From CAVSIS01 sp963814875 (GTDB taxonomy: Bacteria; Acidobacteriota; Thermoanaerobaculia; Thermoanaerobaculales; Sulfomarinibacteraceae): 64,000 nt of DNA. The notes under the pieces are model-generated. The model had not been told where the DNA came from. It worked only from the letters and a program-made list of their open reading frames with translations, and did no database searches. The stretch spans positions 124,001 to 188,000 of the forward strand of contig CAWFFJ010000015.1 of assembly GCA_963814875.1 (NCBI GenBank), given 5' to 3'. Each line of letters starts with the position of its first letter. Position 1 is the stretch's first letter. This document shows, in pieces, positions 29,753-37,393 of this stretch. Position numbers and translations under genes: made by a program.

Positions 29753-30244
29753 ATGGAAACCAAGATCCGCTTCTTCGCTTCCTACGCTGCCAAGGATGGG
29801 GCCTTGGCCGAACGGCTTCTGGAACCGCTTCGCTCGCACCTCGCGGCGTCGAAGCGCTTCGCAGTCACGGTGTGGGACTTCCATCGGCTGTTGGTGGGCG
29901 AGCGGTGGCACGTGAGGATCCTGGCTGAGCTTGACCGGAGCGATTTCGGTCTGCTGCTGCTCAGCCCGGCGTTCTTGACGTCGAGGTACATCGACGAGCA
30001 CGAGCTGCCCCGTCTCGTCGGAAAAGGTGAGAAGCCTGTGATCCCGGTCTGTCTGAGGCTCATCGACCTCGAACGCCAGAGCATGAAAGGGCTCGAGCAG
30101 TATCAACTCTTCCGGCTCGGCGGCCGCACCTTCTCCCAGCTGACGACGGCTGCTCAGCGGGAGCGCTTCGTCTTCGAGCTTTACCGTCAGATCGAGGACC
30201 GCGTCGCTTCCCTGTGGGCACATGGCAGCGGTGAGGCGCCATGA
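29753..30244 (+). CDS. Stand-alone TIR-domain protein
   Basis: A 163-residue protein that is essentially one TIR domain. RFFASYAAKDGALAERLLEPL is the first strand and helix, VTVWDFHRLLVGERWHVRILAEL the second block, FGLLLLSPAFLTSRYIDEHELP the third. That last segment includes an acidic residue at the place of the catalytic Glu of TIR NADases. It could cleave NAD+ or make a nucleotide signal, or be recruited by the TIR-like part of the next protein. The ATG at 29753 follows a GGAGGG. Its stop overlaps the ATG of the NACHT gene (ATGA), indicating a two-gene system with coupled translation. Confidence 0.8.
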   Translation: METKIRFFASYAAKDGALAERLLEPLRSHLAASKRFAVTVWDFHRLLVGERWHVRILAELDRSDFGLLLLSPAFLTSRYIDEHELPRLVGKGEKPVIPVCLRLIDLERQSMKGLEQYQLFRLGGRTFSQLTTAAQRERFVFELYRQIEDRVASLWAHGSGEAP

Positions 30245-33200
30245 TCGCTGCACGTCGTCGCCTGGGTGGCGGAGCATTGCGAGCAGTGCTGCCGCGGATT
30301 GAGGAGCAGTTAGGCTCGGCCGACTGCGCACGCCTACACCAGTGCTTGGATGCCCAGGACGGCGATCGCCTGCAGATGGCGCGGCTCCTTGAAAGGCTGT
30401 TCCCTGGGAAGTCCACACAGGAAGGGCAGGCCTCGCTGCGGAGCTTCCGGCAAGCATTCAACCGAGCTGCTGAAAATGCGGGGCTCGCCGTTTCCTTCAC
30501 CGCCGACACGAAGAAACGCACACCGGCGGCCGAGCGTTGGTGCTGGTTCGAGGGTGAGGGGCTCGATGAGGCGACCATGGCGGAACGGTCCGCCGCCGAG
30601 GCGGAGCCCACGGACCCCGAGCGAATGGTCCGGCCACAAGCGAAGAAGCTCGACGCTCGTCAGGTTGTGCGCTGGGTCGTACTGGCCGCACCGCCTGACG
30701 GGGACGCAGCACGCCCGTTCATTGTCGAGCTGGAAAAGTCCCTTCGCGGCTCAAGCCGGTATGACTTCGTTGGCTGGGCGCCGTGGAACGTTCTGGCCGG
30801 CGAGAGGCCCGAGGAGGAGAGGGCGCGCCAGCTCGAGAAGGCCGACCTCGTCCTGGCCATGGTCAGCGCAGGCTTCGCGGCCGACCCTGCCGTCGTTGAG
30901 CTGTCGGACGACGCCGTCGAGGCTGGGAAGATCGTCGTCCCGGCCCTCCTCAGCCAAGTCGACCCGAAGCGTCAGCGACTGGGCAGAATCGGCGATATCG
31001 AGCTATTCCCAAAGAACGGCAAGTCGTGTGCCGGCTGCTCCTTGCACCAGCGGGGGCAGCTGGCACACGAGCTGTTCACGGTAATCGTCGAGCGAATGGA
31101 GAAGGCATGCGATGAGGGCGAGAAGCATCGAATCAAGGCGGAGACGGCCCTCGAGCGAGCTTTCCGGGACGATCTCGACGACTCGGGCTTTCCGGCTGAG
31201 CCGGTCCCGAGCCGCGGTCGCCTGACCAAGATCCGGCTGCTGCGAGCCGAACGTGATGAGCGCACAACGGGCCGCATCGACGGCTTCGACGCGGTCGACT
31301 ACCTGGCACGGTGGGCCGCCGACCCCTCCTCGCCCCCGTTCTGCGCTCTGCTCGGCGAGGTCGGCATCGGCAAGACCACCGCCTGCCAGCTCCTCACGCT
31401 TCGCTTGCTTGCAGCACGGAAGGAGGATCCCGGACTCCCGCTCCCGATCTACCTCGATCTGCGGCGCTACTCCTGGGACGGGAAGGTCGACTTCACCCTC
31501 GAGCAGATCCTCGATGCCGTCCTGAGCCGGAGCTGGCGCGCAGGCTTCGGCGCGCCTCTCGGCGCAGAGGGCGTGATACGCCTCGTCACCGAGGCGGGGG
31601 CACTGGCGATCTTCGACGGGCTCGACGAGGTCCTGGTGCATATGCAGCCGAAGCTCGGCCAGGACTTCATCCGCGAGCTGTGGCGCCTCAGGCCGCCCGT
31701 GCGCCGCCGGGCCAAGCTCACCGACAGGGCGAGAGGAGGCAAGCTGCTGCTTTCATGCCGGTCGCACTACTTCCGCACCGTGCTCGAGCAGAACGCACTG
31801 CTCCTCGGCGAGGAGCGCGAGGGTCTCAGGGGCGAGGACTACGACGCCCTGGAGCTGCTGCCCTTCGACGCCCAACAGATCGAGAGCTACCTGCGGCGAA
31901 ACCTCCCCGAAGTCGACGTCGAGCGGGCGCTCGAGCTGATCAGGTCGGTCCACAACCTGCCAGAGCTCGCCGAGCGACCTTTCACCCTGTCGCTGATCGG
32001 TGAGCACCTGCCCGAGCTGGAGGCGAAGCGGGTCGCCGGCGGCACAGCCCGAGGCATCGACCTCTACCAGGCGGTGGTGGATCGCTGGCTCCAGCGCGAC
32101 CACGGCAAGCACCAGCTCAACCCGAGCCACAAGCGGCTGCTCATGGAGAACCTCTCCGCCGAGCTGTGGCGCGCCGGCCGACGCGAGTGGGGCTGTGAGC
32201 AGCTCGAGGCATGGCTTGACGGGTTTCTGTTCGCCAACCCGATCATCGAGGGCGCCTATCGGACCATTGAGCGCGAGGTGCTCAAAGAGGACCTCCGCAC
32301 CGCCACCTTTGTCGTGCGCACCGACGACGACACCTTCCGCTTTGCGCACTCCTCATTACAGGAGTACTTCCTCGCATCGAGGCTCCACCGGGCGCTCCGC
32401 GAGAATCACCCCGAGGCGTGGGCGATCCCCATGCCCTCGGAAGAGACCCTCGGCTTCCTGCTTGAGCTGCTCGAGTCGCGCCCGGAGGACCGCGAGGCGT
32501 GCGAAGGAACGCTCTGCGACATCCTGGCCGTATACCGCCCGCAGGCAAGCGAGCTCGCCTTCAAAGTGTGGCTTCTCGCCCACAGCAACGGTAGGCCCCT
32601 TCCCCGACCAAAGTGTTTCGACCTCCACGGGGCGGATTTGGCCGGTTGGCACATCTCCGCGCCGCCAGGCCGGTTGGTCGATCTGACGGGTGCCGATCTC
32701 CGGAACGCAAACTTGCGACGCGCCGTACTCGAGCGCGTCACCCTCAACGACGTTGACCTGCGAGGGAGCGATGCCGTCGCGGCCGAGCTTCACGAGGTCG
32801 AGCTGCATGGAGCGCTGGTATCTGACGCCGACCTCACCGCCACTCTCTGGCGCCGGTCGCGGGTGGTGGATATCGACTTTTCCAAGACGCGTCTCGAGGG
32901 CTCGCGCATGATCCGGTCGACTCTGAAGAGGGTCACCTTGCCAGGCGCGCGGGGGGAGGTGCTCGCGAGCTGCATGGTCGACGGGGCGGAGCACTCGTCC
33001 CTGGACTCTCGAGGCGGCGCGACGCTGGGGCTCTTCACCGGACATTCAAGTAACGTCGCATCCTGCGCGGTCGCGCCCGACGGCCGCCGCGGGCTCTCCG
33101 CGGGTGACGACGGCACCGTCAGGCTCTGGGACCTCGACTCCGGCGAGTGCCTGCGCGTGCTCGAGGGACATCGAGCCGGGGTCTCGGCGTGCGCGGTCGC

Positions 33201-34353
33201 CCCCGACGGCCGCCGCGCGCTCTCCGCGGGTGACGACGGCACCGTCAGGCTCTGGGACCTCGACTCCGACGAGTGCCTGCGCGTGCTCGAGGGGCATCGA
33301 GGCCGGGTTTTGGGGTGCGCGGTCGCCCCCGACGGCCGCCGCGCGCTCTCCGCGGGTGACGACGGCACCGTCAGGCTCTGGGACCTCGACTCCGACGAGT
33401 GCCTGCGCGTGCTCGAGGGACATCGAGGCGGGGTCTCGGCGTGCGCGGTCACCCCCGACGGCCGCCGCGCGCTCTCCGCGGGTCGTGACGACGGCACCGT
33501 CAGGCTCTGGGACCTCGACTCCGGCGAGTGCCTGCGCGTGCTCGAGGGACATCGAGCCGGGGTCTGGGCGTGCGCGGTCGCCCCCGACGGCCACCGCGCG
33601 CTCTCCGCGGGTGGTGGCGACTTCACCGTCAGGCTCTGGGACCTCGACTCCGGCGAGTGCCTGCGCGTGCTCGAGGGGCACGGGCACACCTCTTGGGGGT
33701 GCGCGGTCGCCCCCGACGGCCGCCGCGCGCTCTCCGCGGTTGACGACGGCACCGTCAGGCTCTGGGACCTCGACTCCGGCGAGTGCCTGCGCGTGCTCGG
33801 GGGCCATCGACACTGGGTTAGGGGGTGCGCGGTCGCGCCCGACGGCCGCCGCGCGCTCTCCGCGGGTCGTGACGACGGCACCGTCAGGCTCTGGGACCTC
33901 GACTCCGGCGAGTGCCTGCGCGTGCTCGAGGGCCATCGACGCTGGGCCTGGGCGTGCGCGGTCGCGCCCGACGGCCGCCGTGCGCTCTCCGCGGGTGACG
34001 ACGGCACCGTCAGGCTCTGGGACCTCGACTCCGGCGAGTGCCTACACGTGCTCGAGGGCCATCGAGGCGAGGTCTGGGCGTGCGCGGTCGCGCCCGACGG
34101 CCGCCGCGCGCTCTCCGCGGGTGACGACGGCACCGTCAGGCTCTGGGACCTCGACTCCGGCCTCGAGACGCTGACCATGGCAACCCTGCCTGGCGGCGAG
34201 GCCGCGGCCCTCGACCCGATTTCAGGCACATGCCGGCGTGCCTCGCCCGGCGCCTGGCGGTGGCTCGGATGGCTCGCCCGCGACCCCGAGACCTGCAAAA
34301 TCCGCCGCTACCCCGCCGAGAGCTTTGGCCCGCTGCCCGGGTCTGAAGACTGA
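30241..34353 (+). CDS. TIR-like/NACHT ATPase with pentapeptide and WD40 repeats (NLR-like)
   Basis: A 1370-residue NLR-type protein. Residues 1-110 form an unassigned helical N-terminal domain. Residues about 142-250 look like a second, TIR-like domain (VVLAAPPDGDAARPF, KADLVLAMVSAGFAADPAVVE). The NACHT ATPase has Walker A GEVGIGKTT (372-380) and Walker B LAIFDGLDEVL (455-465), then LLLSCRSHYF and FAHSSLQEYFLASRL. Pentapeptide-like repeats (about 792-900; LTGADLRNANLRRAVLE) precede nine WD40 repeats (934-1309) and a short tail. Bacterial NACHT proteins with C-terminal repeat sensors are known anti-phage or conflict systems; here sensing by the WD40 part and TIR output is inference. The gene is intact and ends just before the right inverted repeat. 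Confidence 0.85.
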   Translation: MIAARRRLGGGALRAVLPRIEEQLGSADCARLHQCLDAQDGDRLQMARLLERLFPGKSTQEGQASLRSFRQAFNRAAENAGLAVSFTADTKKRTPAAERWCWFEGEGLDEATMAERSAAEAEPTDPERMVRPQAKKLDARQVVRWVVLAAPPDGDAARPFIVELEKSLRGSSRYDFVGWAPWNVLAGERPEEERARQLEKADLVLAMVSAGFAADPAVVELSDDAVEAGKIVVPALLSQVDPKRQRLGRIGDIELFPKNGKSCAGCSLHQRGQLAHELFTVIVERMEKACDEGEKHRIKAETALERAFRDDLDDSGFPAEPVPSRGRLTKIRLLRAERDERTTGRIDGFDAVDYLARWAADPSSPPFCALLGEVGIGKTTACQLLTLRLLAARKEDPGLPLPIYLDLRRYSWDGKVDFTLEQILDAVLSRSWRAGFGAPLGAEGVIRLVTEAGALAIFDGLDEVLVHMQPKLGQDFIRELWRLRPPVRRRAKLTDRARGGKLLLSCRSHYFRTVLEQNALLLGEEREGLRGEDYDALELLPFDAQQIESYLRRNLPEVDVERALELIRSVHNLPELAERPFTLSLIGEHLPELEAKRVAGGTARGIDLYQAVVDRWLQRDHGKHQLNPSHKRLLMENLSAELWRAGRREWGCEQLEAWLDGFLFANPIIEGAYRTIEREVLKEDLRTATFVVRTDDDTFRFAHSSLQEYFLASRLHRALRENHPEAWAIPMPSEETLGFLLELLESRPEDREACEGTLCDILAVYRPQASELAFKVWLLAHSNGRPLPRPKCFDLHGADLAGWHISAPPGRLVDLTGADLRNANLRRAVLERVTLNDVDLRGSDAVAAELHEVELHGALVSDADLTATLWRRSRVVDIDFSKTRLEGSRMIRSTLKRVTLPGARGEVLASCMVDGAEHSSLDSRGGATLGLFTGHSSNVASCAVAPDGRRGLSAGDDGTVRLWDLDSGECLRVLEGHRAGVSACAVAPDGRRALSAGDDGTVRLWDLDSDECLRVLEGHRGRVLGCAVAPDGRRALSAGDDGTVRLWDLDSDECLRVLEGHRGGVSACAVTPDGRRALSAGRDDGTVRLWDLDSGECLRVLEGHRAGVWACAVAPDGHRALSAGGGDFTVRLWDLDSGECLRVLEGHGHTSWGCAVAPDGRRALSAVDDGTVRLWDLDSGECLRVLGGHRHWVRGCAVAPDGRRALSAGRDDGTVRLWDLDSGECLRVLEGHRRWAWACAVAPDGRRALSAGDDGTVRLWDLDSGECLHVLEGHRGEVWACAVAPDGRRALSAGDDGTVRLWDLDSGLETLTMATLPGGEAAALDPISGTCRRASPGAWRWLGWLARDPETCKIRRYPAESFGPLPGSED
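33040..34168 (+). repeat. Nine nearly identical 126/129-bp tandem repeats encoding WD40 blades
   Basis: Each unit starts at a GGA CAT (Gly-His) codon pair and encodes GH...CAVAPDGRRALSAG, DDGTVRLWDLDSGECLRVLE. The framework is almost identical at the DNA level from unit to unit. The codons for about six residues after Gly-His differ in nearly every unit. One or two extra residues occur before DGTV in units 4, 5 and 7. Confidence 0.9.
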
Positions 34354-34445
34354 GGCAAACTGGTCGTTGCCGCGGCTGTCCTTCAAGGCCCGGATCGGCT
34401 TCCGACCTTTGGCTTTCTATGGTCTCGCCCTGGGCGGGTGGGCGG

Positions 34446-34540
34446 CTTGGTGTCTTGGTGTCTTGGTGGTTCACTCTTGGGCGGGTGGGGGCTTTCAAAC
34501 CCTCTGTGCGTCTCTGTGCCTCAGTGTCTCTGTGGTTTGT
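34446..34540 (-). repeat. Right inverted repeat of the island
   Basis: CTTGGTGTCTTGGTGTC... (34446-34470), a G-rich link GGGCGGGTGGGGGC, then CTGTGCCTCAGTGTCTC to 34540. Reverse-complemented it aligns over its length with 27695-27771. It has one extra CACCAAGA unit and a few extra bases in the link. It ends 11 bp before the hyuA stop codon. Confidence 0.75.
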
Positions 34541-34551
34541 CCTTCGTCCCG

Positions 34552-35907
34552 CTACGCCTTCGCCAGCAGCCGGCCGCGGGGGTGGTCGCGGTCGGTCAGA
34601 GCGCCGTCGCGGACCACCTCGACGCCGCCGAGCAGGACGTGGCGGATCGCGAGCCGGGTGGTCGCCGTGGGGAACGGAGGGTAGGCGTCCGCGAGGGTCG
34701 GCCGCACCGGACGCGCCGGTCCCGCCGGGTCGACCACCACCAGGTCGGCGTCGGCCCCGGGGCGGATGACCCCCTTACGTTCGGCGAGACCCAGTACCCG
34801 CGCCGGGGCGGCCGAGAGCATCGAAGCGAAACGCGGCAGCGGCCACTTGTGGCGCTCGACGAGCAGCTCCCAGGCCAGGGGCAGCAGGGCGCCGACACCG
34901 GGCAGCCCACTCGGGACCGCGCGCAGGTCGCCGGCGAAAACATCCTTGTCGGCGCGGCGGAACGGGCAGTGGTCGGAGGCGAGCAGGTCGACCGCCCCCT
35001 CGGCAACCACCGCCTCGAGGGCGGCGCGGACCGCCGACGGACGCAGGGGTGGGGTGCACAGCCGGCGGTGACCGCCATAGCCGGCGAGCGCGCGCTCGTC
35101 GAGCAGCAGGTAGTGCGGCGCGGTCTCCGAGGTCACCGCGGCGGAAGCCCGGGAGGCGGCGATCCGGCCTGCTCCGTAGGCGGTCGAGACGTGGACCACA
35201 TGGGTCGCACAGCCGGTGCGCTCGGCGAGGTCGAGCAGCTTGGAGATCGCCGCGATCTCCGCCCGCTCCGGGCGCAGGCGGGCGTGGTTCTGCGGGTTCG
35301 AGAGGTCGAGGTCTGAGGCATCGACCATGTCGAGGATCTCCTGGTCCTCACAGTGGACGAGCACCGTGGCGCCGAGATCGGCGAAGCGCAGCATCGCCCC
35401 CTCGAGCCGGTCCCAGGGCGTGAACAGGCCGGCCTCGCGGTAGGTCGTGTAGAGCTTGAAGGTGGCGAAGCCGTCCGCAACCAGGGCCTCGATCTCATCC
35501 CAGTCCCAACTCTCCCCGGTCGGCGTCAGGTGCAGGGCGAGGTCGGCGTGGAGGCGCCCCCGCGCCTTGGCGACCATCCTCCCGACCGCCGCGGCCAGGC
35601 TCTCCCCCGGGCGCTGGGTGACGAAGGAGGCGATCGTGGTGACACCTTCGCGCACCGCGGCCTCGGTGCCGGAGGCGAAGTCGTCGGCGATCGGAACGCC
35701 TGCGACCTCGTCGTCGAGGTGGACGTGGAGGTCGATCACGCCGGGCAGCACCACGCACCCGGAGGCGTCGATCACGGCCTCGTCCGGGCGGCGCTCGCAC
35801 CGGCCGACCTCCATGATGTGCGTGCCCTCGACCCGCACGTCGGTCGAGGCTTCGCCGTCAGGAGTGACCACCAGCCCGCCCGCGACCAGCACCCCGCCTT
35901 CGCTCAT
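34552..35907 (-). CDS. hyuA: Dihydropyrimidinase/hydantoinase family amidohydrolase (HyuA-like)
   Basis: A 451-residue cyclic-amide hydrolase that opens hydantoin- or dihydropyrimidine-like rings. All metal-site features are present: HVH in DLHVHLDD, the carboxylated Lys in FATFKLYTTY, His in VLVHCEDQE, His in THVVHVSTA and Asp in LLASDHCPF. The ATG at 35905-35907 is preferred: a G-rich ribosome site precedes it, and the upstream extension is encoded by the repeat at 35.9 kb. In purine clusters of this type the enzyme opens a ring intermediate after reduction; the flavoprotein at 37.4 kb may be the preceding step. It is the last gene of the minus-strand set. Confidence 0.88.
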   Translation of the reverse strand: MSEGGVLVAGGLVVTPDGEASTDVRVEGTHIMEVGRCERRPDEAVIDASGCVVLPGVIDLHVHLDDEVAGVPIADDFASGTEAAVREGVTTIASFVTQRPGESLAAAVGRMVAKARGRLHADLALHLTPTGESWDWDEIEALVADGFATFKLYTTYREAGLFTPWDRLEGAMLRFADLGATVLVHCEDQEILDMVDASDLDLSNPQNHARLRPERAEIAAISKLLDLAERTGCATHVVHVSTAYGAGRIAASRASAAVTSETAPHYLLLDERALAGYGGHRRLCTPPLRPSAVRAALEAVVAEGAVDLLASDHCPFRRADKDVFAGDLRAVPSGLPGVGALLPLAWELLVERHKWPLPRFASMLSAAPARVLGLAERKGVIRPGADADLVVVDPAGPARPVRPTLADAYPPFPTATTRLAIRHVLLGGVEVVRDGALTDRDHPRGRLLAKA

Positions 35908-35933
35908 CGCACCACCCCCACCCTCCCGATGCC

Positions 35934-36025
35934 AAACCACAAAGGCACGAAGACACAAAGAAATCCACAACGATTCTGGTGCCGCAGGCTCATGTCCTCT
36001 CTGTGTGTTTTTGTGTCTTCGTGGT
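35934..36025. repeat. Imperfect inverted pair of a related repeat between hyuA and ssnA
   Basis: AACCACAAAGGCACGAAG... (35934-35960) faces TTTTTGTGTCTTCGTGGT (ending 36025) with about 40 bp between. The unit pattern ACCACnAAGnCACnAAG is a variant of the dispersed family seen at the island borders. It sits between two genes of one strand, so it must be transcribed if they share a message. Confidence 0.6.
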
Positions 36026-36049
36026 GAAAAGCGCGCTCCATCGCGGGCC

Positions 36050-37393
36050 TCAGATCCGGACCCAGAGCGCGGCGGCGCGCTCCCTCGCGTGGGCCGCGAT
36101 CTCGGCCGGGTCGAGGTCGAGCTCGAGTGAGCCGTCGGCCATCAGGACCCGGCCGGCCACGACCGTCGTGACCACCGGCGCCAGCGCCATACCGAACACC
36201 AGGTGGCCGGCGAATGTGCTCGCGTCGAACGGGGTCGGCGGGTCGTAGTCGAGCACGATGAGGTCCGCGGCATAGCCTTCCCGCAGCTCGCCGACCCCCT
36301 CCGGCCACAGCCGGGTGGCAATCGCCGGGTTGCCCGCGGTCAGCGCCGCGACCGCCTCGCCGAAGCCCGCGCCCGGGTCGCGCCGCGCCAGGCGCTGACT
36401 CCACACCGCGGCGCGCAGCTCCTCGCGCATGTCCACGGTCATCGCATCGGTGCCGAGCCCGACAAGTACTCCGGCGGCCGCCATTGCGGGCACGTCCGCG
36501 ACGCCGACCGCGTTGTTCATGTTGGACTGCGGGTTGTGGATCAGGGCGGTGCCGGTGTCGGCGAGGAGCTCGAGCTCGCCCTGGTCGAGGTGGACTCCGT
36601 GCGCCGCCACGCTCGAAGGGCCGAGCAGCCGGTGGCGGTGCAACCGCTCGACCACGCGGCAGCCGTGCTCGGCGAGGCAGTGGGCCTGGTCGGCGGTCGA
36701 CTCGGCGACGTGGACGTGGACGCCCACCCCGTGCTCGGCGGCGATCCCCGCCGCGCGCTCGAGGGTGGCGTCGGAGAGGGTGAACGAGGCGTGGAGCCCG
36801 ACCAGGCCGGTGAGCAGCGGCTCCGGGCGCGCGCGCAGCCGGCGCAGGAAGCTCTCGTTCTCGGCCAGACCGGCGTCGCGGACGTCCGCCCCGTCGCGGT
36901 CGGAGACCTCGTAGCACAGGCACGACCTGACACCGACGGCAAGGACCGCGTCGGCGAGGACCTCGAGCGAGCCGACCACAGCGCCCGGGCTGGCGTGGTG
37001 GTCGACGAGCGTGGTGGTGCCGTGGCGGACGGCGTCGAGGAGGGCGACGAGGGCCGAGACCCGGCAGTCCTCGAGCTCGAGCGCGCGGTCGAGGCGCCAC
37101 CACAGATGGCGCAGCACCTCGACGAAGTCGAGTGACGGCTCGGCGCCGCCGAAGCCGCGCACCAGGCTCGAATAGAAGTGCATGTGGGCGTTGATCAGTC
37201 CCGGCATCACTACCCGCCCGCGGGCGTCGAGCTCACGTCCGAGAACGCCGATCGCCTCGCGGTCGGGCACCAACCGGACGATCTGCCCTCCCTCGCACAC
37301 CACGGCGTGGTCCGGCAGCACGTCGCACGACGCTCCGAGAGTGACCACCGTGCCGTGGCGCACCACCAGGCGATCGCTTGAGCTGCGGCCCAC
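36050..37393 (-). CDS. ssnA: SsnA-like amidohydrolase
   Basis: A 447-residue metal-dependent amidohydrolase of the SsnA/chlorohydrolase type. Its metal ligands are visible as NAHMHFYSSLVRG, VHVHVAEST, AAHGVHLD and LGTDAMTVDMREELR. SsnA proteins accompany selenium-dependent molybdenum hydroxylases and purine catabolic genes, where they probably deaminate or open a purine-derived ring; the exact reaction is uncertain. The GTG at 37391-37393 directly follows the stop codon of the upstream flavoprotein gene, so the two are coupled. Confidence 0.85.
   Translation of the reverse strand: MGRSSSDRLVVRHGTVVTLGASCDVLPDHAVVCEGGQIVRLVPDREAIGVLGRELDARGRVVMPGLINAHMHFYSSLVRGFGGAEPSLDFVEVLRHLWWRLDRALELEDCRVSALVALLDAVRHGTTTLVDHHASPGAVVGSLEVLADAVLAVGVRSCLCYEVSDRDGADVRDAGLAENESFLRRLRARPEPLLTGLVGLHASFTLSDATLERAAGIAAEHGVGVHVHVAESTADQAHCLAEHGCRVVERLHRHRLLGPSSVAAHGVHLDQGELELLADTGTALIHNPQSNMNNAVGVADVPAMAAAGVLVGLGTDAMTVDMREELRAAVWSQRLARRDPGAGFGEAVAALTAGNPAIATRLWPEGVGELREGYAADLIVLDYDPPTPFDASTFAGHLVFGMALAPVVTTVVAGRVLMADGSLELDLDPAEIAAHARERAAALWVRI

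Noticed and set aside
33040..34168. Regular tandem repeats that might be taken for a CRISPR array
   Set aside because: Units are 126-129 bp, stay in one reading frame and encode WD40 blades. There are no short repeats with unique spacers and no cas genes.
33040..34168. Diversity-generating retroelement acting on the WD40 array
   Set aside because: No reverse transcriptase or template repeat in the window, and the variable codons are not biased to changes at adenines.
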